A stretch of 64,000 nucleotides of DNA, taken from contig JADJPK010000023.1 in assembly GCA_016713305.1 (NCBI GenBank), forward strand, positions 6,432-70,431, given 5' to 3'. Origin of the DNA: Betaproteobacteria bacterium. Lineage in GTDB: Bacteria > Pseudomonadota > Gammaproteobacteria > Burkholderiales > Ga0077523. The first letter of the stretch is position 1. Every line of letters starts with the position of its first letter. The notes under the pieces are model-generated. The model was not told where the DNA came from, ran no database searches, and was given only the letters and a program-made list of their open reading frames with translations. Below are positions 47,277 through 55,617 of this stretch, in pieces. The position numbers were made by a program, and so were the translations under genes.

Positions 47277-48154
47277 TTGGCGTCCTCGATACTCTTCAAC
47301 CAGGCGTCGCGAGCGCTTCGGGCGTTGCCGAAGATCCTTTCAATGCGCGCACCATCGGCATCCGCCACAGCTTCGCGCAGCGCCCCCAGGCGCTCGCCGA
47401 AGGCGTCGATCTCGCCGAGGATCGCAGCGCGATTGGCCAGACAGATGTCTCGCCACATTTCCGGCGAACTGGAGGCGATGCGCGTGAAATCACGAAAACC
47501 GCCCGCCGCATAGCCGAAGAGCTGCGAGGCGTTGTCTCTTCGCGCGATCATGTCGACCAGCGCGAAGGCCAGCGCGTGAGGCAGATGGCTGACTGCGGCG
47601 AAGACGGCATCGTGCTCCTGCGGGCTGAGATCTGTGACCCTGGCTCCGCACGCCGACCAGAGCGAACGCACCTTCTCGGTCGCCTCCGCATCGGTCTCAG
47701 GCAAGGGTGTGAGCACCACGTTGCGGCCGACGTACAGATCGGCCCGGGCCGCGTCCACGCCTGAACGCTCAGCGCCGGCGATGGGATGTGCCGGCACGAA
47801 TCGGGGCAGATGCTTGCCCAGACCGGTCCGCGCCGCCGTCACCACGTCCTGCTTGGTGCTGCCTCCGTCCGTGATCACCACGTCCCTATCCAGCGCAGGC
47901 ACGGCGTCACGCAGCACTCCGGCCAGCTGACCCACGGGAACAGCAATCAGGACCACGTCCGCACCGGACACGCCGGACGCGGTGTCCGCCGCGATCTCGT
48001 CGATCACACCGAGTTCCAGCGCACGTTCCAGGTTGGCACGGCCACGCCCGATGCCCACGATCCGCTCGACGCAACCGGCCTTGCGCCACGCCATCGCACA
48101 GGAACCCCCGATGAGACCGACGCCGATGATGGCGGCACGAAGGAATGGCTTCAC
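47273..48154 (-). CDS. tyrA: Prephenate dehydrogenase
   Basis: TyrA oxidatively decarboxylates prephenate to 4-hydroxyphenylpyruvate for tyrosine. The product is an intact 293-residue protein starting with GTG at 48154: LRAAIIGVGLIGGSCAMAWR (NAD-binding GxGxxG), VVLIAVPVGQLAGVL, VITDGGSTKQDVV, RFVPAHPIAGAERSGVDAA with the active-site His, and VSHLPHALAFALVD. It contains only the dehydrogenase domain, without a fused mutase. Its stop overlaps the aroA-cmk start by GTGA, and hisC ends 18 bases upstream. Confidence 0.94.
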   Translation of the reverse strand: MKPFLRAAIIGVGLIGGSCAMAWRKAGCVERIVGIGRGRANLERALELGVIDEIAADTASGVSGADVVLIAVPVGQLAGVLRDAVPALDRDVVITDGGSTKQDVVTAARTGLGKHLPRFVPAHPIAGAERSGVDAARADLYVGRNVVLTPLPETDAEATEKVRSLWSACGARVTDLSPQEHDAVFAAVSHLPHALAFALVDMIARRDNASQLFGYAAGGFRDFTRIASSSPEMWRDICLANRAAILGEIDAFGERLGALREAVADADGARIERIFGNARSARDAWLKSIEDAK

Positions 48155-48172
48155 GTACCGTGCTGCAAGAGT

Positions 48173-49288
48173 TCAGCGGTGCCGGGCGCCGCCCAGCACC
48201 TCGGAAAGCGCCCCGAGGAAGCGCTCGTTCTCCGCGGGCAGGCCGATGCTCACCCGGAGCCACTCCGGCATGGCGTACCCCCCGACCGGCCGGACGATCA
48301 CACCCAGATGCAGCAGCTTCTGATAGATCTCGCCGGCGGGTCCCACGCGAAGACAGATGAAGTTGCCACGAGAAGGCAGGTAGTCGATGCCGAGTTTAGT
48401 CAGGCCCGCGATGATCTGGGCCATGCCGTCGGCGTTGAGCGCACGGCCGCGCGCCAGATAGTCCTTGTCCTGCAGTGTTGCAATAGCGCCGGCCTGGGCC
48501 ACGGCGTTGACGTTGAAGGGTTGCCGCACGCGGTTCATCAGATCCGCGATGTCCGGGTGAGCGACGGCAAAGCCGATTCGCAGTCCAGCCAGGCCGAACG
48601 CTTTCGAGAACGTGCGCGTCACCACGAGATTGGAATACGTCCCGAGCCATTCGAGGCTGTTGTAGCGGTCCGCCACGGGGAGATATTCGGTGTACGCCTC
48701 GTCCAGGACCACGATGACGCGTCGTGGAACCTGGCCCAGGAAGCGCTGAAGCGCCTCACCCGTGACGAACGTGCCGGTGGGATTGTTCGGATTGGCGATG
48801 AAGACGACGCGCGTGTCGTCCCGCACGGCGGCAGCCATCGCTTCGAGATCATGGCCGAAATTCTGCGCGGGCGTTTCCAGATGGATGGCGCCCATGGCCT
48901 GGACCGAGAGCGGGTACACCGCGAATGCATGCTTGGAATACACGGCACTCGTCCCCGGCGTCAGGAACGTCCGCGCCACGAGTTCCAGGACGTCGTTGGA
49001 CCCGTTGCCCAGGACGAGCTGCCCCATGGAGACGCCGTAGTGCCGGACGATGGCCTCCTTCAGCTCGAACCCGTTCCCATCGGGGTACCGCGCGATATCG
49101 TCCAGCGCCGCACGCATCGACTGCACCGCAGCAGGACTGGGCCCGAGCGGGTTCTCGTTGGAGGCGAGCTTCACGATCGAGGACTCGTCCAGCCCCATCT
49201 CGCGGGCCAGTTCCCTGGAGGGTTTGCCCGGAACGTAGGCGGCGAAGGAACGGATCCAGGCGGGGGCGATTTCGCAGGCGTCGATCAT
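48173..49288 (-). CDS. hisC: Histidinol-phosphate aminotransferase
   Basis: HisC is a PLP aminotransferase for histidine that often also serves aromatic amino acids, fitting its position between pheA and tyrA. The product is an intact 371-residue protein from ATG 49288: YVPGKPSRELAREMGLDESS, VKLASNENPLGPSP, ARYPDGNGFELKEAIVRHYG, LGNGSNDVLELVARTFL, FIANPNNPTGTFV, VVLDEAYTEYL, the PLP lysine in VVTRTFSKAFGLAGLRIGFA, and RPVGGYAMPEWLRVSIGLP. It begins 2 bases after the pheA stop. Confidence 0.93.
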   Translation of the reverse strand: MIDACEIAPAWIRSFAAYVPGKPSRELAREMGLDESSIVKLASNENPLGPSPAAVQSMRAALDDIARYPDGNGFELKEAIVRHYGVSMGQLVLGNGSNDVLELVARTFLTPGTSAVYSKHAFAVYPLSVQAMGAIHLETPAQNFGHDLEAMAAAVRDDTRVVFIANPNNPTGTFVTGEALQRFLGQVPRRVIVVLDEAYTEYLPVADRYNSLEWLGTYSNLVVTRTFSKAFGLAGLRIGFAVAHPDIADLMNRVRQPFNVNAVAQAGAIATLQDKDYLARGRALNADGMAQIIAGLTKLGIDYLPSRGNFICLRVGPAGEIYQKLLHLGVIVRPVGGYAMPEWLRVSIGLPAENERFLGALSEVLGGARHR

Positions 49289-49290
49289 GG

Positions 49291-50358
49291 TCAATTCGGT
49301 GCGACGGGATAGGAACCGAGAATCTTCAGGAAACCGGCCACCCCCTGCAGCTCGGCGAGCGCAGCACTCACGCCGGCATCGCGCTGGTGACCTTCGAGAT
49401 CGAGGAAGAACACGTACTCCCAGACGCCGGTGCGCGATGGCCGGGATTCCAGGCGCGACATGCTGAGACCGTGACGCGCGAGCGGTGCGAGCAACTGCAC
49501 CAGCCCCCCGGGACGGTTGGGCGCGCTCATGGCGAGCGACGTCTTGTCGCGGCCGGAGGGCGCCACGTCCTGCTTCCCGATGACGAGGAACCGCGTGGTG
49601 TTCGACGGTTCGTCCTCGATGTTCTGCGCGAGTATGGACAGGCCGTAGATCTCCGCAGCGCCCGCCGATGCGATGGCCGCGGATCCGGGCTCCTCGGATG
49701 CTCGCCGGGCCGCTTCGGCATTGCTCGCCACGGGGACACGCGACACGCTGGCCATATGGTGCGACAACCATTCGCTGCACTGTCCCAGAGCCTGCGCGTG
49801 GGCGTAAACGACAGTCACCGACTGCAGCGATCCGCCGTTCGACAGAAGACAGTGGTGGACGGGAAGCAGCACCTCGGCACAGATCTGCAGACTGGTGCTG
49901 AGCAGCAGATCGAGCGTGACGCCGATACCGCCTTCGGTGGAGTTCTCGACGGGCACGACGCCGTAATTGGCAAAGCCCGACTCGACGCGCCGGAAGACTT
50001 CCCCGATCGACGTGCAGGGATCAGGATCTGCACTGCTGCCGAATTGCTTCAGCACGGCGTCGCCGCTGTAGGTGCCCTTGGGCCCCAGGTACGCGACGCG
50101 GGGCGTCTTCTCCAGCGCCCTGCACGCCGAGATGATCTCGGTGAACAGATGCTGAATGGCACTGGACGACAGGGGGCCCTGATTCAGATCCGCCAGACGG
50201 CGCAGGACCTGGGCCTCGCGCTCCGGCCGGTATACCGCGGACTCGCCCTTCAGTTGTCCGATGTCGTGGGCGCATCGCGCCCGCTCGCTGACGAGCGCGA
50301 GCACGTGGGCGTCGATCTCGTCGATCCGGTTACGCAATTGCAGAATCTTCTCGTCCAC
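49291..50358 (-). CDS. pheA: Bifunctional chorismate mutase / prephenate dehydratase (P-protein)
   Basis: PheA converts chorismate to phenylpyruvate. The product is an intact 355-residue protein with a GTG start at 50358. Residues 1-85 are an AroQ chorismate mutase (LRNRIDEIDAHVLALVSERA). The dehydratase domain follows: RVAYLGPKGTYSGDAVLKQF, YGVVPVENSTEGGIGVTLDL and NTTRFLVIGKQD with the catalytic Thr. The C-terminal ACT domain carries the phenylalanine-binding ESRPSRTGVWEYVFFLDLEG. Feedback inhibition by phenylalanine is therefore expected. It sits between serA and hisC with gaps of 6 and 2 bases. Confidence 0.95.
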   Translation of the reverse strand: MDEKILQLRNRIDEIDAHVLALVSERARCAHDIGQLKGESAVYRPEREAQVLRRLADLNQGPLSSSAIQHLFTEIISACRALEKTPRVAYLGPKGTYSGDAVLKQFGSSADPDPCTSIGEVFRRVESGFANYGVVPVENSTEGGIGVTLDLLLSTSLQICAEVLLPVHHCLLSNGGSLQSVTVVYAHAQALGQCSEWLSHHMASVSRVPVASNAEAARRASEEPGSAAIASAGAAEIYGLSILAQNIEDEPSNTTRFLVIGKQDVAPSGRDKTSLAMSAPNRPGGLVQLLAPLARHGLSMSRLESRPSRTGVWEYVFFLDLEGHQRDAGVSAALAELQGVAGFLKILGSYPVAPN

Positions 50359-50364
50359 GGACGA

Positions 50365-51546
50365 TCACACCTCCGCTGGCAGGTACCTGACGGACAATAC
50401 GCCTTCGATCGCCCGGATGCCGCCGATGACCGCCGGAGGCACCGGGCTGTCCACGTCGACGACCGTGTAGGCCATGTCGCCACGCGACTTGTTCAGCATG
50501 TTGTGGATGTTCAGTCCCGCCTGCGCCATGGCCGTCGAGATCTGCCCCAGCATGTTGGGCACGTTCGCATTGGCGATGCCCACCCGGTAGGGAGACTCCC
50601 GGGGCATGGCAGCCACGGGGAAGTTCACCGCGTTCACGATGTTTCCATGTTCGAGGTAGTCACGGATCTGATCCACGACCATGACGGCACAGTTTTCCTC
50701 CGCCTCGCGCGTGGACGCGCCCAGGTGCGGCAGCGCCAGCACGCAGGGGTTGCCGCGGAACTTCTCGTTCGGGAAGTCGCAGACGTAGGCCTTGAGCTTC
50801 TTGGCCGCGATGCCCTCCAGCACGGCGTCCACGTCGACGATGGCCTCGCGCGAGAAGTTGAGCAGCACGGCACCGTTGCGCATGCCGGCAATCCGCTCCC
50901 GGCCGATCAGATTCCTGGTCGATGGAAGCTGGGGCACGTGAAGGGATACGAAATCGGACAACCGCAGCAGTTCCTCGATGCTGTGTGCCTTGCGCACCTG
51001 CGAGGGAAGACTCCACGCGGCTTCGACGGTGATCTCCGGATCGAAGCCGATGACGTTCATGCCGAGCTTGATGGCGGTATCCGCGACGAGGCTGCCGATC
51101 TTTCCCAGGCCGATGATGCCCAGCGTATGGTGTGGAAGTTCGATTCCCGCGAAGTGCTTCTTGCCGTCCTCGACCTTCTTGTCCAGATCGTCGCCCGTGG
51201 CCGTCAATCCATCCACGAACCGCACCGCGGGCAGCACGTTCCGCACCGCCATGAGCAGGCCCGTGATCACGAGTTCCTTCACCGCATTGGCGTTTGCGCC
51301 CGGCGTGTTGAACACCGGAACTCCGCGAGCGCTCAGAACGGGCGTGGGGATATTGTTGGTCCCTGCTCCTGCACGGCCGATGGCAAGCACGGACGACGGA
51401 ATCTCCATCGAATGCATGTCGGCCGAACGCAGCAGAACCGCGTCCGGAGAACTCACATCGTTACTGTGCGAATAGATGTCGGCCGGCAGGCGCGACAGCC
51501 CCTTGCCCGAAATGTTGTTGAGGGTGAGCAGCCGGAACTTAGCCAT
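50365..51546 (-). CDS. serA: D-3-phosphoglycerate dehydrogenase with ACT domain
   Basis: SerA starts serine synthesis by oxidising 3-phosphoglycerate. The product is an intact 393-residue protein: IGRAGAGTNNIPTPVLSARG, VFNTPGANANAVKELV, the NAD-binding LGIIGLGKIGSLVADTAIKL, SLHVPQLPSTRNLIG, GAVLLNFSREAIVD with the catalytic Arg region, LPHLGASTREAEENCAVMVV with the catalytic His, and a C-terminal ACT domain (ANVPNMLGQISTAMAQAGLN) for serine feedback. It is shorter than the classic E. coli type and of the class found next to serC. The ATG at 51546 overlaps the end of serC by 8 bases. Confidence 0.92.
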   Translation of the reverse strand: MAKFRLLTLNNISGKGLSRLPADIYSHSNDVSSPDAVLLRSADMHSMEIPSSVLAIGRAGAGTNNIPTPVLSARGVPVFNTPGANANAVKELVITGLLMAVRNVLPAVRFVDGLTATGDDLDKKVEDGKKHFAGIELPHHTLGIIGLGKIGSLVADTAIKLGMNVIGFDPEITVEAAWSLPSQVRKAHSIEELLRLSDFVSLHVPQLPSTRNLIGRERIAGMRNGAVLLNFSREAIVDVDAVLEGIAAKKLKAYVCDFPNEKFRGNPCVLALPHLGASTREAEENCAVMVVDQIRDYLEHGNIVNAVNFPVAAMPRESPYRVGIANANVPNMLGQISTAMAQAGLNIHNMLNKSRGDMAYTVVDVDSPVPPAVIGGIRAIEGVLSVRYLPAEV

Positions 51547-52621
51547 TCTTCTTTTCGAAATCGCGCATGAAGTCCACGAGTGCCTGCACGCCCTCCACCG
51601 GCATCGCGTTGTATACCGACGCGCGCATCCCGCCGACCGAACGGTGGCCCTTCAACTGGATCAGTCCGGCAGACTTCGCGGACTTGAGGAACGATTCGTC
51701 AAGACTCTCGTCGCGCATGCGGAAGGGAATGTTCATGAGCGAACGGTCGGTCTTCGCCACCGGATTGGTGTAGAAACCGCTGCCGTCGATCAGGTCGTAC
51801 AGAAGACCCGCCTTGCGCCGATTGATCTCTTCCATGGCCTTGAGCCCGCCCAGCTTCTTGAGCCACTGGAAGACCAGTCCGGCAATGTAGACCGAGTAGG
51901 TCGGGGGCGTGTTGTACATCGACCCGTTGTCCGCCATCACCTTGTAGTCGAGCATGGCAGGAGTGCCTGCCGGCGCACGGCCGATGAGGTCATCGCGCAC
52001 GATGACGATCGCCAGCCCGGCAGGGCCGATGTTCTTCTGTGCGCCCGCATAGATGAGACCGTAGCGGGACACGTCCATGGGACGCGAAAGTATGTGGGAG
52101 GACATGTCCGCGATCAGCGGCACGTTACCCGTATCGGGGACCCAGTGGAACTCGACGCCGCCGATGGTTTCGTTGGTCGTCACGTGCACGTACGCCGCAT
52201 CCGCGCTCAGCTTCCAGGCCGGTTGCGCGGGTGCGTAGGAGAAATTCCTGTCCTCGGCCGTCGCGGCAATGTTCACGACGCCCACGCGTTTGGCCTCGGC
52301 GATCGCCTTCTTGGCCCATTCGCCGGTATGCACATAGTCCGCACGCTTCGACTCGCCCATCAGATTGATCGGGATCATCGAAAACTGCAGAGAGGCGCCA
52401 CCTTGCAGGAACAGTACCTTGTAGTTGCCCGGGACGGCCATCAGTTCGCGGAGATCGGCTTCGGCCTGCGCGATGATGGACTCGAATTCCTTGCCCCGAT
52501 GGCTCATCTCCATGACCGACATGCCCGAACCATGCCAGTCCAGCATTTCGTCCCGGGCCTGCATCAGCACCGCTTCGGGCAGTACCGCGGGCCCTGCGCT
52601 GAAATTGAACACTCGTGTCAT
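51539..52621 (-). CDS. serC: Phosphoserine aminotransferase
   Basis: SerC transaminates 3-phosphohydroxypyruvate (and the pyridoxine precursor). The product is an intact 360-residue protein: RVFNFSAGPAVLPEAVLMQA, VLFLQGGASLQFSMIPINLM, AYVHVTTNETIGGVEFHWVP, ADMSSHILSRPMDVSRYGLI, the PLP lysine in YAGAQKNIGPAGLAIVIV, and HRSVGGMRASVYNAMPVEGV. The ATG at 52621 overlaps the gyrA stop by ATGA, and its end overlaps serA, so gyrA, serC and serA are translationally linked. Confidence 0.96.
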   Translation of the reverse strand: MTRVFNFSAGPAVLPEAVLMQARDEMLDWHGSGMSVMEMSHRGKEFESIIAQAEADLRELMAVPGNYKVLFLQGGASLQFSMIPINLMGESKRADYVHTGEWAKKAIAEAKRVGVVNIAATAEDRNFSYAPAQPAWKLSADAAYVHVTTNETIGGVEFHWVPDTGNVPLIADMSSHILSRPMDVSRYGLIYAGAQKNIGPAGLAIVIVRDDLIGRAPAGTPAMLDYKVMADNGSMYNTPPTYSVYIAGLVFQWLKKLGGLKAMEEINRRKAGLLYDLIDGSGFYTNPVAKTDRSLMNIPFRMRDESLDESFLKSAKSAGLIQLKGHRSVGGMRASVYNAMPVEGVQALVDFMRDFEKKNG

Positions 52622-55224
52622 TGCTGCTCCGTCCCTTCCCCGTCCATATCGTCTTCCGGAACGTCCCCGGCATCCGGCCCGCCGGCGTCCTCGTCCTTTT
52701 CCACCACCCGCTCGAGCCCGGCCAGCCGTTCGCCGTCGTCCAGGTCGATCAGCGTGACGCCCTGGGTGACCCGCCCCATCTCGCGGATCTCCGACACCCG
52801 CGTCCGGATCAGCACCCCGCCGGTGGTGATGAGCATGATTTCATCGTCGGCGTCCACCAGGCGCGCGGCGACGACATTGCCATTGCGGGCGCTTGTCTGA
52901 ATAGCGATCGTGCCCTGCGTTCCGCGTCCGTGGCGGGGATACTCGCCCACCGGCGTGCGCTTGCCGAATCCCTTCTCCGTCGCGGTCAGCACCGTCTTGC
53001 CGGGATCGTCGGCCACCACAAGCGAAATCACACGCTGGCCTTCCAGCAGGCGCATGCCGCGAACCCCCCGCGCCCCGCGGCCCATCGGGCGTACGTCCGT
53101 CTCCACGAACCGGACGGCCTTGCCGGCATTGGAGAAGAGCATGATGTCCTGGCTGCCATCGGTGATCGCGGAGCCCACCAGGTAGTCCCCTTCGTCCAGG
53201 TCCACGGCGATGATGCCGCTCGGTCGCGGACGGGAAAACTCCGACAGGGGCGTCTTCTTGACCGTGCCGTTGGCGGTCACCATGAACACGAAGTGCTCGT
53301 CATCGAACTCCCGCACCGGCAGCACGACGTTGATCTTCTCGTTCTCTTCGAGGGGGAAAAGATTGACCACCGGTTTTCCCCGGCTCGCGCGCCCGCCCTG
53401 CGGAACCTCGTACACCTTGATCCAGTAGACCCGGCCGCGGTTGGAGAAGCAGAGGATGTAGTCGTGCGTGTGGGCGACGAAGAGGCTGTCGACAAAATCG
53501 TGTTCCTTCGTTGCCGTCGCCTGCTTGCCGCGTCCGCCACGGCGCTGTGCGCGATAGTCCGCCAGCGGCTGGGACTTGATGTACCCCGTGTGCGAGAGCG
53601 TGACGACCAGGTCTTCCGGCGTGATGAGGTCCTCGATCCCGATGTCGTGGGTATTGAGAACAATCTCGCTCTTGCGCTTGTCGCCGTACTGCGCCTTGAT
53701 GGCCGCAAGTTCTTCCGCAACGATCGCGGTGATGCGCTCGGGCCGGGCCAGGATGTCCAGCAGGTCGATGATGTTGTCGATGACCTCGCGGTATTCCGCC
53801 GTGATCTTGTCGCGTTCCAGGCCGGTGAGCCGCTGGAGCTGCATCTCGAGGATGCGCTGGGCCTGCACTTCGGAGAGCCTGTATCCGTCGGGCCCGAGAC
53901 CGTAGCCTTCGCCCAGGCCTTCCGGCCGCAAGTTCGACGCTCCGGCACGTTCCAGCATCTCTTCCACGAGCGTCGAGCGCCACGTGCGCTGGAGCAACTG
54001 CACCTTGGCATCGGCCGGAGACGGTGCCGAGCGGATGAGCGCGATGATTTCGTCGACGTTCGACAGGGCGACCGCCAGACCTTCCAGCACGTGCGCGCGT
54101 TCGCGGGCCTTGCGCAGATCGTAGACCGTCCGGCGGTTGACGACCTCGCGGCGATGCCGGAGGAAGGCCTCGATGATCTCCTTGAGGTTCAGCAGCCTCG
54201 GCCGGCCGTCCACGAGCGCCACCATGTTCATGCCGAAGGTGTCCTGCATCTGCGTTTCTTTGTACAGATTGTTCAGCACCACCTCGGGCAGCTCGCCGCG
54301 CTTCAGCTCGATCACCACGCGCATGCCCGACTTGTCGGACTCGTCGCGGATCTCGGAGATGCCCTCCAGCTTCTTCTCGCGAACCAGTTCGCCGATCCGG
54401 ATCAGCAACTGGGCCTTGTTCACCTGGTAAGGAAGCTCGTCGACGATGATCGCCTGGCGGGACCCTTTCTCGACATCCTCGAAATGTGCCCGCGCCCGCA
54501 TCACCACACGTCCGCGGCCGGTCCGGTAGCCTTCTCTTACGCCGGCAATCCCGTAGATGATCCCGGCCGTCGGGAAATCGGGCGCCTGGACGATGTCGAT
54601 CACCGACTCCAGCGGCGTCTCCGGTTCGTGCAGCACCTTGAGACAGGCATCGACGACATCCGAGAGATTGTGCGGCGGAATGTTCGTGGCCATGCCGACG
54701 GCAATGCCGGCGGAGCCATTGATCAGCAGGTTGGGAATCTTCGACGGGAGAACCAGGGGTTCCTGCTCCTTGCCGTCGTAGTTGGGCCCGAAATCGACCG
54801 TTTCCTTGTCGATGTCGGCCAGCAGTTCCGTCGTGATGCGCTCCAGCCGGCACTCGGTGTAGCGCATCGCCGCGGCATTGTCGCCGTCGACGGAACCGAA
54901 ATTGCCCTGCCCGTCGATGAGCGTGTAGCGCAGACTGAAGTCCTGCGCCATGCGCACCAGGGTGTCGTAGATCGCGTTGTCGCCGTGGGGATGGTACTTA
55001 CCCATCACGTCGCCCACGACGCGGGCGCATTTGACGTAAGGGCGATTCCATTGAATGTTGGCCTCATGCATCGCGAAGAGAATGCGGCGATGCACCGGTT
55101 TGAGACCGTCCCGGACATCCGGGAGGGCGCGGCCCACGATGACGCTCATGGCGTAATCCAGGTAGGACCGGCGCATTTCCTCTTCGAGGGAGACCGGCAG
55201 GGTTTCCTTGGCGAACTGCTCCAT
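52618..55224 (-). CDS. gyrA: DNA gyrase subunit A
   Basis: GyrA is the breakage-reunion subunit of gyrase. The product is an intact 868-residue protein from ATG 55224: SYLDYAMSVIVGRALPDVRD, KPVHRRILFAMHEANIQW, the quinolone region HPHGDNAIYDTLVRMAQDFS, and the catalytic Tyr in NAAAMRYTECRLERITTELL. The C-terminal pinwheel carries the GyrA box AQRRGGRGKQ, which separates it from ParC. An acidic tail (EDEDAGGPDAGDVPEDDMDG) closes it. In the quinolone region Ser-83-type and Asp-87-type positions read HPHGDNAIYD, with Asn/Ala around position 83. It heads the block running to pyrF. Confidence 0.97.
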   Translation of the reverse strand: MEQFAKETLPVSLEEEMRRSYLDYAMSVIVGRALPDVRDGLKPVHRRILFAMHEANIQWNRPYVKCARVVGDVMGKYHPHGDNAIYDTLVRMAQDFSLRYTLIDGQGNFGSVDGDNAAAMRYTECRLERITTELLADIDKETVDFGPNYDGKEQEPLVLPSKIPNLLINGSAGIAVGMATNIPPHNLSDVVDACLKVLHEPETPLESVIDIVQAPDFPTAGIIYGIAGVREGYRTGRGRVVMRARAHFEDVEKGSRQAIIVDELPYQVNKAQLLIRIGELVREKKLEGISEIRDESDKSGMRVVIELKRGELPEVVLNNLYKETQMQDTFGMNMVALVDGRPRLLNLKEIIEAFLRHRREVVNRRTVYDLRKARERAHVLEGLAVALSNVDEIIALIRSAPSPADAKVQLLQRTWRSTLVEEMLERAGASNLRPEGLGEGYGLGPDGYRLSEVQAQRILEMQLQRLTGLERDKITAEYREVIDNIIDLLDILARPERITAIVAEELAAIKAQYGDKRKSEIVLNTHDIGIEDLITPEDLVVTLSHTGYIKSQPLADYRAQRRGGRGKQATATKEHDFVDSLFVAHTHDYILCFSNRGRVYWIKVYEVPQGGRASRGKPVVNLFPLEENEKINVVLPVREFDDEHFVFMVTANGTVKKTPLSEFSRPRPSGIIAVDLDEGDYLVGSAITDGSQDIMLFSNAGKAVRFVETDVRPMGRGARGVRGMRLLEGQRVISLVVADDPGKTVLTATEKGFGKRTPVGEYPRHGRGTQGTIAIQTSARNGNVVAARLVDADDEIMLITTGGVLIRTRVSEIREMGRVTQGVTLIDLDDGERLAGLERVVEKDEDAGGPDAGDVPEDDMDGEGTEQQ

Positions 55225-55617
55225 CGTGCTTGGTGCCTTCGGCGGTGGGCGGATTACGGATGCATGGAGAGCGATTGCAAGCCCATCGCGGCGCGGATCG
55301 GGCCGGCAACCGCAAGCCGCGCGTCACACGGACCGCTCAGGCCAAAACGCTCCTGGAGAAAACCGCGATCGTATCATGGCCCCCCTCTCTAGGCACCCTC
55401 GCGCGTCGTTTCCGAACGACGGATCACCGACGCCAAATGGCGAAAAAGTCGCGTTCATTCATGTCTGTGCTATTCTCGAATCACTATAGGAAGAGAGGGT
55501 CGACACGCGGTCTTGGCACCATGCCGAAGCCTGGGTCGACACCTGTATCGGGGCGCGGCGCGGGAGGCGCCGGCGGAGTCAGTCCAGTCAAGAGCAACCC
55601 TAGCCATCGGTGACGCC
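55225..55617. other. Divergent intergenic region between gyrA and the ompA-like gene
   Basis: These 393 bases hold the promoters of two divergent genes. A less GC-rich patch at 55440-55500 contains the extended -10 listed separately for the plus-strand gene. I could not place the gyrA promoter with confidence. Confidence 0.4.
55468..55476 (+). promoter_or_regulatory. Possible extended -10 promoter of the ompA-like gene
   Basis: TGCTATTCT fits the extended -10 pattern (TG, one base, TATNNT). No recognisable -35 lies at the usual spacing, which is tolerated by extended -10 promoters. The implied leader is about 135 bases. Confidence 0.3.

Noticed and set aside
52615..55392. Very long open frame antisense to gyrA
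   Set aside because: It mirrors gyrA codon for codon in a GC-rich genome, has no similarity or ribosome site, and gyrA itself is perfectly conserved.
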